This document shows positions 1 through 8,250 of a DNA stretch of 64,000 nt, one piece after another. This DNA is from Methanocaldococcus sp. FS406-22. Lineage in GTDB: Archaea > AGJL01 > Methanococci > Methanococcales > Methanocaldococcaceae. Position 1 is the stretch's first letter. Each line of letters starts with the position of its first letter. The DNA lies in contig NC_013887.1 of assembly GCF_000025525.1 (NCBI RefSeq), positions 1,696,940-1,760,939 on the forward strand. Reading direction: 5' to 3'. The notes under the pieces are model-generated. The model had not been told where the DNA came from, did not search any database, and saw only the letters and a list, made by a program, of their open reading frames with translations. A program made the position numbers and the translations under genes.

Positions 1-1
1 A

Positions 2-376
2 ATTGATTATAAGCATCTGCCAGAGTTTTATCAGTGTGAAGGAATTATAATGGATGATAATGTTAATTTCAACAACTTAATTGGAGTATTAAAAGAATTC
101 TTAAATAGGTTAGGATTTGAAAAGGTTAGATTTAGACCAGCTTATTTCCCATTCACTGAACCATCCTTAGAGGCAGAGGTTTATTTAGAAGGTAAGGGAT
201 GGTTAGAAATCTTAGGGGCTGGAATATTTAGACCTGAAGTTTTAGAGCCAATAGGTATTGAAAAGCCTGTCTTAGCATGGGGTATTGGATTTAGTAGATT
301 AGCAATGCTTAGATATGGATTGACAGACATTAGAGATTTACATAAAAATGATTTAGATTGGCTTAAGAGGGTTTAA
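2..376 (+). CDS. pheS: Phenylalanyl-tRNA synthetase alpha subunit, C-terminal fragment
   Basis: This is the C-terminal end of the catalytic subunit of PheRS, which charges tRNA-Phe; the N-terminal part lies upstream of the window. The frame is open from base 2. It shows the class II motif regions typical of PheS: QCEGII, then [16 protein letters not shown] (the phenylalanine-binding FPFTEPS segment), [15 protein letters not shown], and the motif 3 region [15 protein letters not shown], ending LDWLKRV. Motif 3 reads GIGFSRLAM, where bacterial enzymes usually have GxGxERLAM, as is common in archaea. The start lies outside the window. The identification is certain from the motifs. Confidence 0.96.
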   Translation: MDYKHLPEFYQCEGIIMDDNVNFNNLIGVLKEFLNRLGFEKVRFRPAYFPFTEPSLEAEVYLEGKGWLEILGAGIFRPEVLEPIGIEKPVLAWGIGFSRLAMLRYGLTDIRDLHKNDLDWLKRV

Positions 377-377
377 A

Positions 378-845
378 ATGGAAGAAATTATTAAAAATGC
401 CTTTATTGAATCAATTAACAATGTTAGAAGAGGAGATAAAGAAGAGGAATTGAAAAAAATTCAAGAAAAAATAATCAATGCAAAAAAAATTGTTGTTGCC
501 ACAAACAATCAAAAGAAATTTAAAGTAATAAGAGATATTATTTTAAGGGTTTGTAATGCAGAAATAAAAATGCTCGATATAGATACGAGGTTTGCTGATT
601 TGACAAGAATGCCAGCTATAACCAAAGGATTATTAGCTCTGGATATTGAAAAAGCCGACTTATATATTGCGAGGGGAAGATTGGGAGTTCCAGGCTCTGG
701 TTCAATGCTCGTGATATTGGATGAGAAGGGGAGGATTTTAACTGCCTCTCTGTCGCCTTCATCAGTTGTTCATAAAGAAGATATAGAAAAAAGAATAGAA
801 AAGGAAATGATTGAGGCATTAGGTAGAGTAGGGATAAAACTATAA
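378..845 (+). CDS. hcgB: HcgB, FeGP-cofactor guanylyltransferase (DUF3236)
   Basis: HcgB joins GMP to the pyridinol precursor of the iron-guanylylpyridinol cofactor of [Fe]-hydrogenase (Hmd). The 155-residue protein matches this methanogen family: VVATNNQKKFKVI (nucleotide-binding region, about residues 40-52), a central RMPAITKGLLALDIEKADLYIARGRLG stretch seen here in parts, and GVPGSGSMLVILDEKG. It follows pheS by one base and is followed by hcgC, so the neighbourhood itself points to FeGP-cofactor synthesis. The stop codon TAA lies in a 22-bp sequence (846-867 and just before) that also occurs at 47458. Family assignment is from memory; the pairing with hcgC makes it strong. Confidence 0.82.
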   Translation: MEEIIKNAFIESINNVRRGDKEEELKKIQEKIINAKKIVVATNNQKKFKVIRDIILRVCNAEIKMLDIDTRFADLTRMPAITKGLLALDIEKADLYIARGRLGVPGSGSMLVILDEKGRILTASLSPSSVVHKEDIEKRIEKEMIEALGRVGIKL

Positions 846-982
846 GTGTCTTTCAAAATTAATAAATAAAAGAGCTTCGCTCCTTTGCGGATATTAGTAT
901 GTGTTTTCCATTTAGAAAAGGAAATTGCAAATATTTGCTTAGATATCCCATGGGATGCGAAGCCCCTATGAGGTGTGGAATT
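846..982 (+). promoter_or_regulatory. Structured leader region in front of hcgC
   Basis: This short stretch is unusually rich in self-complementary sequence. AGAGCTTCGCTC (871-882) can form a local hairpin with a UUC loop. GCTTCGC (874-880) can instead pair with GCGAAGC (957-963), the two pairings being mutually exclusive. Between them lie the palindromes GCAAATATTTGC (927-938) and ATCCCATGGGAT (945-956). The GAGGTG ribosome binding site of hcgC (970-975) follows immediately. The stretch is also open in the hcgC frame from ATG 899, so part of it could instead encode a Cys-rich N-terminal extension. That it is regulatory is inference. Confidence 0.35.
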
Positions 983-1774
983 ATGAAGTATGGCATAACT
1001 GAGATGGTAAAAACTATTGACACAAAAACAAGAGTTATTGATGTAACAAATGAGATAGCAAAGAAAAAATATCAAGCAATTAGAGATTTCTTAGAAGGAG
1101 AAGAGTTTAAAGAAGTTGTAATATTTGGTGTTTATTTATGGGGGAATTACACTGCTCAAATGCTTTCAAAATATGCTGAAAAGGTTTATTTAGTTGATAT
1201 ACATGAATTTATGAAGGGATTTGTCCCAAACAACAATAACATAAAATTCTTAAATTTAAATGAATTTAAACTAAAATTTATGAGGAATGAGGTAAATCCA
1301 GATTTAATTGTTGATTTAACTGGGTTGGGAGGAGTTGAGCCTGAATTTTTAGCTAAATTTAATCCAAAGGTTTTTATTGTTGAAGACCCTAAGGGAGTGT
1401 TTGATGTTGATATTTATGAAGCAGATAACACTTACAAAAGAATAGCTCCATTTATCGAAAAGGCAAAAGTAGGGGTTTTAAAAACTTATAGAAAGGCAAG
1501 GGTTTCAAAGACCTCTGGAACTATGACATTAACAATCGATACAATAGTTGATGCATCAAGAGAAATTGCATCCTTAGATGGGGTTTTATATGCTATTCCA
1601 AATCTAAGGTATTATGAAGGAATTATATTCCATGAAAATGATATTCACAAATTTTTATCAGAGATTTCACAGCCAGCAATTACTATAAGCACATTAAATG
1701 ATGTATTAGAGGAAGCTGAGGAAATACTTTCAAATAATATCAACCTAATCTATTCTTTTGTTGAGAAGCTTTAA
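983..1774 (+). CDS. hcgC: HcgC, SAM-dependent pyridinol C-methyltransferase (DUF1188)
   Basis: HcgC methylates the pyridinol ring during FeGP-cofactor biosynthesis and has a Rossmann-like fold. Visible features of the 263-residue form are VVIFGVYLWGNYTAQMLSK (nucleotide-binding G-x-G-like turn), VYLVDIHEF, NPDLIVDLTGLGG and VFIVEDPKGVFDVD. I chose ATG 983 because a GAGGTG motif lies 7 bases upstream and the protein then begins MKYGITEMVKT, as I recall for the family. The frame is open back to ATG 899, which would add 28 residues including four cysteines; that upstream start has only a weak ribosome binding site. Follows hcgB, suggesting joint expression for [Fe]-hydrogenase maturation. Confidence 0.82.
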   Translation: MKYGITEMVKTIDTKTRVIDVTNEIAKKKYQAIRDFLEGEEFKEVVIFGVYLWGNYTAQMLSKYAEKVYLVDIHEFMKGFVPNNNNIKFLNLNEFKLKFMRNEVNPDLIVDLTGLGGVEPEFLAKFNPKVFIVEDPKGVFDVDIYEADNTYKRIAPFIEKAKVGVLKTYRKARVSKTSGTMTLTIDTIVDASREIASLDGVLYAIPNLRYYEGIIFHENDIHKFLSEISQPAITISTLNDVLEEAEEILSNNINLIYSFVEKL

Positions 1775-1821
1775 ATTTTGTTCTATTAAACTCCTATTAA
1801 AATCTTTTTTGAGGGGAAATT

Positions 1822-2763
1822 ATGAAAGTTACAATTATAGGAGCTTCTGGTAGAGTGGGGAGTGCAACAGCTTTATTATTAGCTAAAGAACCTTTTATGA
1901 AGGATTTAGTGTTAATTGGAAGAGAACACTCAATAAATAAATTAGAGGGGTTGAAGGAAGATATTTATGACGCCTTAGCTGGAACAAGGAGTGATGCAAA
2001 CATATATGTTGGAAATGATGAAAATTTAAAGATTATTGATGAAAGTGATGTTGTCATAATAACAAGCGGAGTTCCAAGAAAAGAAGGAATGAGTAGGATG
2101 GATTTAGCAAAAACAAATGCAAAAATTGTTGGGAAGTATGCTAAAAAAATAGCTGAGATATGTGATACAAAGATATTTGTTATAACAAATCCAGTAGATG
2201 TAATGACCTATAAAGCTTTAGTGGATTCAAAATTTGAAAGAAATCAGGTTTTTGGATTAGGAACACACTTAGATTCTTTGAGGTTTAAGGTTGCTATTGC
2301 CAAGTTCTTTGGAGTTCATATTGATGAGGTTAGGACGAGGATTATTGGAGAACATGGAGACAGCATGGTTCCATTGTTAAGTGCTACTTCCATTGGAGGA
2401 ATTCCAATTCAAAAATTTGAAAAATTTAAGGAATTGCCAATAGATGAAATTATAGAAGATGTTAAAACTAAAGGAGAGCAGATTATTAGATTAAAAGGTG
2501 GTTCTGAATTTGGCCCTGCAGCGGCTATTTTAAATGTCGTTAGATGCATTGTAAATAATGAGAAGAGACTGCTAACTCTATCTGCTTATGTGGATGGAGA
2601 GTTTGATGGAATTAGAGATGTTTGTATAGGAGTTCCAGTAAAGATTGGGAGAGATGGGATAGAGGAAGTTGTATCAATTGAGTTAGATAAGGATGAGATA
2701 ATTGCCTTTAAAAAATCAGCTGAAATCATTAAAAAATACTGTGAGGAAGTTAAAAATCTATAA
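1822..2763 (+). CDS. mdh: L-malate dehydrogenase (lactate/malate dehydrogenase family)
   Basis: NAD(P)-dependent oxidoreductase of the LDH-like malate dehydrogenase family, 313 residues. The dinucleotide-binding motif GASGRVG is at residues 7-13; VIITSGVPRKEGMSRMDLAKTNAKI is the family signature region and contains the substrate-loop arginines; FVITNPVDVMTYKAL and GLGTHLDSLRF follow; the catalytic His lies in GEHGDSMV (His178). The start ATG has GAGGGGAAATT upstream. In M. jannaschii the corresponding enzyme was characterised as an NADP-preferring malate dehydrogenase. The gene is preceded by a short intergenic TATA-like region and followed 13 bases later by an uncharacterised gene. Confidence 0.93.
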   Translation: MKVTIIGASGRVGSATALLLAKEPFMKDLVLIGREHSINKLEGLKEDIYDALAGTRSDANIYVGNDENLKIIDESDVVIITSGVPRKEGMSRMDLAKTNAKIVGKYAKKIAEICDTKIFVITNPVDVMTYKALVDSKFERNQVFGLGTHLDSLRFKVAIAKFFGVHIDEVRTRIIGEHGDSMVPLLSATSIGGIPIQKFEKFKELPIDEIIEDVKTKGEQIIRLKGGSEFGPAAAILNVVRCIVNNEKRLLTLSAYVDGEFDGIRDVCIGVPVKIGRDGIEEVVSIELDKDEIIAFKKSAEIIKKYCEEVKNL

Positions 2764-2776
2764 AATTGGTGTTATT

Positions 2777-3211
2777 ATGTGGAAGGTTAATATAGGAAAA
2801 TTGATGCACGCTTTAAATGCTTTTAAGGGTTCTAAGCCATTGTTTGAAACTGATGAAATGTTGATGGTTAAAGGAGTTTGTAGGGATGAAGAATTTGAGA
2901 AATATGATGATATTAAAAATTATTTAACTGAAAAATTGAAAAAAGAAGGTTTTGAGATTATAGAGGATGTCGAGGAAATAGATAAATTTGTCAGTAGAAT
3001 AAACGAGATTTTAAATGAAAATCCTCTCTACCCTGACACTTTTGGTTTTGAAAGGATGAAAGAGAGTTTTGAAATGATTGGATGTGAGTGCGACTATATT
3101 ATAGCCAAAAAAAGAAACATAATGGTAGGAGTTTGTATGTATTTTGATAAAAAAATGAAAAATCCAAAATTTATTGAAGTTGTTGGTGTTTTATTTAATA
3201 ATCTTTCCTAA
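2777..3211 (+). CDS. Conserved hypothetical protein
   Basis: A 144-residue soluble protein I do not recognise. It begins MWKVNIGKLMHALNAFKG and has acidic, lysine-rich helices and a cysteine pair in MIGCECDYIIAKK, then VGVCMYFDKKMKNPKF. No membrane segment or signal peptide is seen. ATG 2777 is chosen over an earlier in-frame codon because GGTG stands 5-6 bases before it; the longer reading would run into the end of mdh. It is 13 bases after mdh on the same strand, so it is probably cotranscribed. Its 3' end overlaps the convergent gene at 3195-3488 by 17 bases. Confidence 0.7.
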   Translation: MWKVNIGKLMHALNAFKGSKPLFETDEMLMVKGVCRDEEFEKYDDIKNYLTEKLKKEGFEIIEDVEEIDKFVSRINEILNENPLYPDTFGFERMKESFEMIGCECDYIIAKKRNIMVGVCMYFDKKMKNPKFIEVVGVLFNNLS

Positions 3212-3488
3212 ATTTGCTACAAATATCTGCTTCTGTAAAGTCATCTTTAAGGGCATTTTCTAAAAGTGTATTTCTACTATTCATTATATTTTTAATGATA
3301 TCATCAGATGTTTTTGGGGATATGTCACCCTTTAAGCTTTTTAGCATTTTAATTTCATCATCTACTTTTTCCTTCTGAAGTTTTTTGTATTTCTTTATTG
3401 CCTGAGTTTTATCTCTGTTTAATATACAACATACTCCAACCAATCCAGCAGATGTTAATAACAGTATGATAATAATAATTTCGTTCAT
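3195..3488 (-). CDS. Small membrane protein, N-terminal helix plus charged tail
   Basis: A 97-residue protein with one N-terminal hydrophobic segment (NEIIIIILLLTSAGLVGVCC, about residues 2-21) followed by a charged, helical cytoplasmic tail. The tail segment SDDIIKNIMNSRNTLLENAL closely resembles SDEIIKKIMESENDMIKSIL in the protein at 7996-8232, so the two are paralogues separated by 4.5 kb. The start ATG 3488 is used rather than the TTG four codons upstream. The 3' end overlaps the convergent gene at 2777-3211. No function can be assigned. Confidence 0.65.
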   Translation of the reverse strand: MNEIIIIILLLTSAGLVGVCCILNRDKTQAIKKYKKLQKEKVDDEIKMLKSLKGDISPKTSDDIIKNIMNSRNTLLENALKDDFTEADICSKFRKDY

Positions 3489-3572
3489 AATATGACCCAA
3501 ATTTATGTTATTTATAATTTTTTATGATATAAATAATAATTATCATTATTTTTTATTTTTTATTATTTTTAT

Positions 3573-4427
3573 CTACTTAGCTGAAAATGTTATGTCCAAA
3601 CTCATATCGACACTTTTCACTGAATGTGTTAAAGCACCCATAGATATAACATCAACATTATATTTTGCGTATTCTAAAATATTATCCTCTTTTATTCCAC
3701 CACTAACTTCAATTATTGGCCTAAAATTGGTTTTTCTTTCAAATTCATCAATTATCTTTAAAGCTTTCTCTATATCTTCTAGTTTGAAGTTGTCCAGCAT
3801 TATTATATCAGCTCTCTCTTCTAAAGCTTCTTTCAACTCCTCTAAATTGCTAACCTCAATCTCAATCTTTTTTGTAAAGCTAACACTCTCCTTAGCTTTT
3901 TTTATAGCTTCCCTTACACCAACTATCGCTATGTGGTTGTCTTTGATTAAAACGCTATCGTCTAACCTAAATCTATGTGTATCTCCTCCACCAACATATA
4001 CGGCATATTTTTGTAACGGAGATAATAGGGGAAGAGTTTTTCTTGTGCAGGCAATTCTAACATTTTTATTTACTGATTTAGCTTTTTTAACAACTCTATT
4101 TGTCATAGTGGCTATCCCAGAGAGGTGCATAAGTAGGTTTAAAGCAGTTCTTTCGACCATTAAGATAGTTCTCGCCTCTCCTTCAAACTCCAATATGTTT
4201 CCATAAGCTTCTTCCCCATCATTAAATAACTTTTTACATTTTATACCATATTCTTCAAAAAATGCAACAATAAAATCAATACCGCAAACTATACATGGCT
4301 CTTTAGCTTTAATAACTCCTTTAGCTTTTACTCCTTTAGGGATTATAGAGTTTGTTGTAATATCTCCAAATCCTACATCATACTCTAATGATTTTTTTAA
4401 TATTTTGAGAGCATAATCTTTGAGCAT
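3573..4427 (-). CDS. nadC: Nicotinate-nucleotide pyrophosphorylase (carboxylating)
   Basis: Quinolinate phosphoribosyltransferase, 284 residues, converts quinolinate and PRPP to nicotinate mononucleotide in de novo NAD synthesis. Motifs in order: GDITTNSIIP near residue 21, VERTALNLLMHLSGIAT, TRKTLPLLSPLQKYAV, VGGGDTHRFRLDDSVLIKDNH (shown here in parts) with the substrate-binding Arg, His and Lys, IEIEVSNLEELKEAL, DIIMLDNF and IEVSGGI near the C-terminus. The start ATG is preceded by AGGAGG. The gene stands alone on this strand; a convergent or divergent partner is not functionally related. Confidence 0.95.
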   Translation of the reverse strand: MLKDYALKILKKSLEYDVGFGDITTNSIIPKGVKAKGVIKAKEPCIVCGIDFIVAFFEEYGIKCKKLFNDGEEAYGNILEFEGEARTILMVERTALNLLMHLSGIATMTNRVVKKAKSVNKNVRIACTRKTLPLLSPLQKYAVYVGGGDTHRFRLDDSVLIKDNHIAIVGVREAIKKAKESVSFTKKIEIEVSNLEELKEALEERADIIMLDNFKLEDIEKALKIIDEFERKTNFRPIIEVSGGIKEDNILEYAKYNVDVISMGALTHSVKSVDMSLDITFSAK

Positions 4428-4569
4428 AAAACATCCTCCTCATTAAAGTGTTTATAACTATCTAATTTAATAAACCTTAAATAATAAAAACTTTTGTTAA
4501 AAAATATGAGTATGATAAAAAATTTTGAAAAGTTTCTAAATACAATTTACTATTTGCTGAGTGATAGAA

Positions 4570-4965
4570 ATGCTCAAAACACTGCCTCCAACTCTAAGAG
4601 AGAAAAAGAGATATATTGCCTTTAAAATATTATATGATGAAGAGTTAAAAGAGGGAGAGATTGTTAATTTAATTAGAAAAGCTGTTTTAGAATATTATGG
4701 CTTTTGGGGGACATCCAAGGCAAATCCATGGCTTGTATATTATGACTTCCCTTACGGAATTTTGAGATGTCAGAGAGAAAATGTTGATTATGTAAAAGCC
4801 TCTTTAATATTGGTTAAGGAATTTAAAGAAAAGCCAATAAATATTATCTGTTTAGGGGTTTCTGGAACAATAAGAAAGGCAAAAATCAAATTTTTAGGAA
4901 TAAAGAAACCAAAAAGATGGTTTGTAGTTAGGAGAGAAAAGTTGAAGGCTAAAAAAACAAAATAG
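4570..4965 (+). CDS. rnp2: Ribonuclease P protein component 2 (Pop5)
   Basis: Pop5-type protein subunit of archaeal RNase P, which with the catalytic RNA and other proteins trims tRNA 5' ends. The 131-residue product starts MLKTLPPTLREKKRYIAFKI, with the Pop5 pattern REKKRYIAF near the N-terminus, LEYYGFWGTSKANPWLVYYD, and the RCQRENVDYVKASLILV segment. ATG 4570 is preferred over GTG 4561 because GAGTGAT is then the ribosome binding site. The gene lies 30 bases before selB on the same strand. Confidence 0.88.
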   Translation: MLKTLPPTLREKKRYIAFKILYDEELKEGEIVNLIRKAVLEYYGFWGTSKANPWLVYYDFPYGILRCQRENVDYVKASLILVKEFKEKPINIICLGVSGTIRKAKIKFLGIKKPKRWFVVRREKLKAKKTK

Positions 4966-4995
4966 ATAAATAATTAATAAATAATTGGTGGTCTT

Positions 4996-6393
4996 ATGGA
5001 GATGAAAAATGTAAATGTTGGATTGTTTGGACATATCGACCATGGAAAAACACAATTAGCAAAACAGCTAACAGAAATAGCTTCAACTTCAGCCTTAGAT
5101 AAACCAAAAGAATCCCAAAAGAGGGGAATAACTATTGATTTAGGATTTTCCTCTTTTATTTTAGGGGAGTATAGAATTACTTTAGTTGATGCCCCTGGGC
5201 ATTCTGAGTTGATAAGAACAGCTATCGGAGCTGGAAATATTATAGATGCTGCCTTATTAGTTGTGGATGCTAAAGAAGGGCCAAAAACACAGACGGGAGA
5301 GCATCTATTAGTTTTAGATTTATTAAATATTCCCACAATTGTTGTTATAAATAAGATAGATATTGCAAGTGATGAGGAGATTAAAAGAACTGAGGGATTT
5401 ATGAAGCAAATATTGAACTCAACAATGAATTTAAAGAACTCTAAGATTATTAAAATCTCAGCAAAAACTGGGGAAGGGATAGAGGAATTAAAAAAGGAGC
5501 TTAAAAATTTATTGGACAGCTTAGACATTAAAAGAGGGATAAATAGCTATCTAAAAATGCCTATTGACCATGCATTTAAAATAAAAGGGGTTGGGACTGT
5601 TGTAACGGGAACAATCCATAAAGGGAAGGTAGAGGTTGGAGATACTTTGAGAATTTTGCCTATAAATCATGAAGTTAAGGTTAAAAGCATACAGTGCTTT
5701 AAACAGGATGTTAATATTGCCTATGCAGGAGATAGAGTGGGAATATCTTTAATTGGAGTAGAGCCAGAGAGTTTGTTTAGAGGTTGTATATTAACTTCAG
5801 AAGATACAAAATTAAAGGTTGTAGATAAGTTTATAGCAAAGGTAAAGATTCTTGAGTTGTTTAAATACAACTTAGCTCCAAAGATGAAGGTTCATATAAA
5901 TATAGGGCTTTTAACAGTTCCAGCCACGATAATTCCATATAAAATAGAGAGGATTAATGATAGAGAAGAACCAATAGTATTGGAAGAAATTAAAGGAGGA
6001 GATTCTTGTTACTGTATCTTTAAGTTAGAGGAGAAGGTTGTTGTTGATGAAAAAGATAAAGTTTTGATAATGAGGTTGGATTTGCCACCAACAACTTTGA
6101 GGATTTGTGGCTTTGGAGAAGTTGTTGATTTTGGAGATGTAGAGATTAAAAAGATTGTCGTAAAAGAGGGGAAGGTTGTTAAAAAGAAAGACAAAATCTA
6201 TATTGAAGGGTTGGCATCTTCTAAAACAGCTGGAGAAAAACTTATTGGAGAAAAAGTTTATGTCCCTGATAAGAACATATGGGGCATTATAAAGGGAACA
6301 TTTGGGACTAAAGGGGCTTTAATTGCTGAGTTTGATGGAGAGGTTAGTGGAGGAGAAAAAGTTGTATTAAAAAGAGTAAGGAAATGGGGATAA
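4996..6393 (+). CDS. selB: Selenocysteine-specific elongation factor SelB
   Basis: SelB is the EF-Tu-like GTPase that delivers Sec-tRNA-Sec to UGA codons. This 465-residue archaeal form has G1 GHIDHGKT (residues 12-19), a switch region with the RGITIDLGF pattern of SelB, G3 DAPGH, G4 NKID and G5 SAKTGEG, followed by beta-barrel domains II and III ([16 protein letters not shown]) and a short domain IV. Like other archaeal SelB it lacks the bacterial C-terminal winged-helix extension. Its presence is functionally matched in this window by fmdB, which has an in-frame UGA and a SECIS element. The start has GGTGGTCTT upstream. Confidence 0.93.
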   Translation: MEMKNVNVGLFGHIDHGKTQLAKQLTEIASTSALDKPKESQKRGITIDLGFSSFILGEYRITLVDAPGHSELIRTAIGAGNIIDAALLVVDAKEGPKTQTGEHLLVLDLLNIPTIVVINKIDIASDEEIKRTEGFMKQILNSTMNLKNSKIIKISAKTGEGIEELKKELKNLLDSLDIKRGINSYLKMPIDHAFKIKGVGTVVTGTIHKGKVEVGDTLRILPINHEVKVKSIQCFKQDVNIAYAGDRVGISLIGVEPESLFRGCILTSEDTKLKVVDKFIAKVKILELFKYNLAPKMKVHINIGLLTVPATIIPYKIERINDREEPIVLEEIKGGDSCYCIFKLEEKVVVDEKDKVLIMRLDLPPTTLRICGFGEVVDFGDVEIKKIVVKEGKVVKKKDKIYIEGLASSKTAGEKLIGEKVYVPDKNIWGIIKGTFGTKGALIAEFDGEVSGGEKVVLKRVRKWG

Positions 6394-6487
6394 ATCATCT
6401 GAATTTAAAACCGCATCTTTTATATACCCAAACACAACAAAAATAAATTTTACTGTTAAATTTATTTTAACTGTCTTGGTGAGAGTT

Positions 6488-6901
6488 GTGTATGTTGTGA
6501 ATCTGCCATATAAAAAGTTGGGTGTAGAATGTGATGGAAAACAGTTAATTTTAAAGATGAAATCAAAGGATGTTGAGGATAGCATAAAAATGAATTTTGA
6601 ATCAGCTGCTTTATTAAAAATCTTGATGGAACAGAGTGCAGTAATAGCTGAAAAAATAAATAAAGACTTTAAAAAAGATAAAATTAAAGTGCATAATATA
6701 CATGATGTTGGGACAGTTTTTGGTGTTGATGGGAGGGTTTCAGTAGGAGTTCTGCCAGCTGATGAAAATAGAGTAGCTTCAATTCTCGTTGGATTTCATA
6801 AGGATGATAGGCATATATCAGTTGTAGTAAAACCAAAAAAGATTGCATTGTTAAGTGTTATGATAACAAAAATTATAAGTGAAAATCTAAAATTGGATTA
6901 A
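6488..6901 (+). CDS. Conserved hypothetical protein
   Basis: A 137-residue protein I cannot assign. I place the start at GTG 6488 because GGTGAG stands 5-6 bases upstream; the product then begins [19 protein letters not shown]. It has regular beta-alpha composition, with [30 protein letters not shown] as the most conserved-looking part (given here in pieces: [13 protein letters not shown] and [13 protein letters not shown]). No transmembrane segment. A TATA-like TTTATATA (about 6420) precedes it. The last 15 bases overlap the convergent hjc gene. Confidence 0.68.
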   Translation: MYVVNLPYKKLGVECDGKQLILKMKSKDVEDSIKMNFESAALLKILMEQSAVIAEKINKDFKKDKIKVHNIHDVGTVFGVDGRVSVGVLPADENRVASILVGFHKDDRHISVVVKPKKIALLSVMITKIISENLKLD

Positions 6902-7294
6902 GTTGTCTATCTTTAACTGTCTTCCTCTACCAATAACTTCATAAAAATCAACAGCTACAGCTTTTATCTTTTCATCGATAACATAGTTTTTGCCATTGGT
7001 TGATAAGAGATAGGGGTTTATAAACAACATTTCTCCATTAAACTTTACTGCCAAATAAGGTTTTCCTCCAAATGTTTCAGAAAAGCTTATAAGTTTTTCA
7101 ATATCTTCCTTATTTATATAAAATTTAGTTTTTGAGGAAGTTTTACACTCAAATATTAAAATTTCTCCTTTTTTCCCAGCTATTAAATCAACTCCTTTAC
7201 TTCCAGCACTTCTGATTACAGCAAATCCCTCTTTCTCCAAAAGTTTTTTTAATTCTCTTTCAAAAGAGCTCCCTTTTCTATATTTATGCCTCAT
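6887..7294 (-). CDS. hjc: Holliday junction resolvase Hjc
   Basis: Archaeal Holliday junction resolvase, 135 residues, cuts four-way DNA junctions during recombination repair. The nuclease-fold active site is visible: Glu12 in [11 protein letters not shown], Asp36 in [12 protein letters not shown], and Glu49-x-Lys51 in ILIFECK. The start overlaps the end of the upstream gene (7284-7751) by 11 bases, so the two are translationally coupled on the minus strand. Confidence 0.93.
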   Translation of the reverse strand: MRHKYRKGSSFERELKKLLEKEGFAVIRSAGSKGVDLIAGKKGEILIFECKTSSKTKFYINKEDIEKLISFSETFGGKPYLAVKFNGEMLFINPYLLSTNGKNYVIDEKIKAVAVDFYEVIGRGRQLKIDNLIQF

Positions 7295-7751
7295 TTCTGC
7301 CCCCTAACACCCTCTCAATAATATTTTTAAACTCCTCTACAGGTATTTTGGTTTCTTTCTTTATTAACTCATTTTCTTTTGCTAAGATTTCCTCCATTGG
7401 TTTTACTCCCTCTCTGTCAATTTTATCCAAAGCTAAACCAATTTTATCCAACACTGACTGCTCAGCCTCTAACTGATGAAAACCTTCCCTCGGCCCTCCT
7501 CCTCTAAATGCCCTACACCTCCTTTTGTCCCATATTGGATAACCCCTATCCTTACAAAATATTCTATTTCTTTCATAGTTTCTAATCTCTTGGGCTAATT
7601 CATCTACTAGATCTTCCTCTCCTTCAATGTATGCACCAAAACATGTCTCCTTTACAATAATTGGCTGATTTAATGTATTTAAATATCTTACCAATTTACC
7701 TGGAGTTGTTAGGGCATTTTCAGCTAAGACAATAACCTTCGTCTTTTTCAT
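7284..7751 (-). CDS. Methanogen-specific conserved protein, probably methanogenesis marker 6 (DUF2102)
   Basis: A 155-residue soluble protein with a distinctive middle part: TCFGAYIEGEEDLVDELAQEI, RNRIFCKDRGYPIWDKRRC (about residues 68-86) and RAFRGGGPREGFHQLEAE. My recollection is that this matches methanogenesis marker protein 6 (DUF2102), a family restricted to methanogens whose biochemical role is unknown. ATG 7751 is chosen because GGTGG precedes it by 5 bases; ATG 7754 is also possible. Its 3' end overlaps hjc by 11 bases. Confidence 0.55.
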   Translation of the reverse strand: MKKTKVIVLAENALTTPGKLVRYLNTLNQPIIVKETCFGAYIEGEEDLVDELAQEIRNYERNRIFCKDRGYPIWDKRRCRAFRGGGPREGFHQLEAEQSVLDKIGLALDKIDREGVKPMEEILAKENELIKKETKIPVEEFKNIIERVLGGRNEA

Positions 7752-7995
7752 CATTTCCACCAGAATTTTTTTGTAATATGTATTGTTTATTTGGATTTCA
7801 TTTTTATTATTTTTTGTTAAACATTTGAATATATAAAATTAATAAATTACGGATTATACTTGGGTTTAAAGTAATTTAGTTTTGTAAATTATATTGCTAC
7901 ATCAAATTTAAAATAAAGAAAAAATGAAAATTAAATAGAAATATATATATATGTTCAAAAAACAATAAAATTATGGCAATTTTGAAAGTGATACT

Positions 7996-8232
7996 ATGGA
8001 TGCAGCAATAGGTGCATCATTATTTTTTATAATTCCTACAGTTGCAATTATTATATGTAAAGTATATTATTGTAATAAAAAATGTAAAAAATTAAATTGT
8101 AGAACTGATGTATTCGAATGTATAAAACAGTGTGCTAACTCTTCAATGTCTGATGAAATTATTAAAAAAATAATGGAAAGTGAAAATGATATGATTAAAA
8201 GTATATTAAATGAAGAGAAAATTAGAAGATGA
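7996..8232 (+). CDS. Small membrane protein, paralogue of the one at 3195-3488
   Basis: A 78-residue protein with an N-terminal hydrophobic helix (AIGASLFFIIPTVAIIICKV) followed by a Cys-rich stretch (YYCNKKCKKLNC and CIKQCAN, six cysteines) and a charged tail. The tail SDEIIKKIMESENDMIKSIL aligns with SDDIIKNIMNSRNTLLENAL of the protein at 3195-3488. GTGATACT is the ribosome binding site. The 235 bases upstream (7761-7995) are A+T-rich with no gene seen. No function known. Confidence 0.62.
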   Translation: MDAAIGASLFFIIPTVAIIICKVYYCNKKCKKLNCRTDVFECIKQCANSSMSDEIIKKIMESENDMIKSILNEEKIRR

Positions 8233-8250
8233 AAGACATATTTTTTATTT

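Noticed and set aside
2702..2776. Longer start for the gene at 2777-3211, overlapping the end of mdh
   Set aside because: It lacks a ribosome binding site, whereas GGTG stands at the right distance before ATG 2777.
3505..4206. Long open frame on the plus strand opposite nadC
   Set aside because: It is a shadow of nadC with Ser/Leu/Ile-rich composition, no ribosome binding site and no family resemblance.
4974..5528. Frame opposite the start of selB
   Set aside because: It reads antisense to conserved GTPase motifs and has no start signal of its own.
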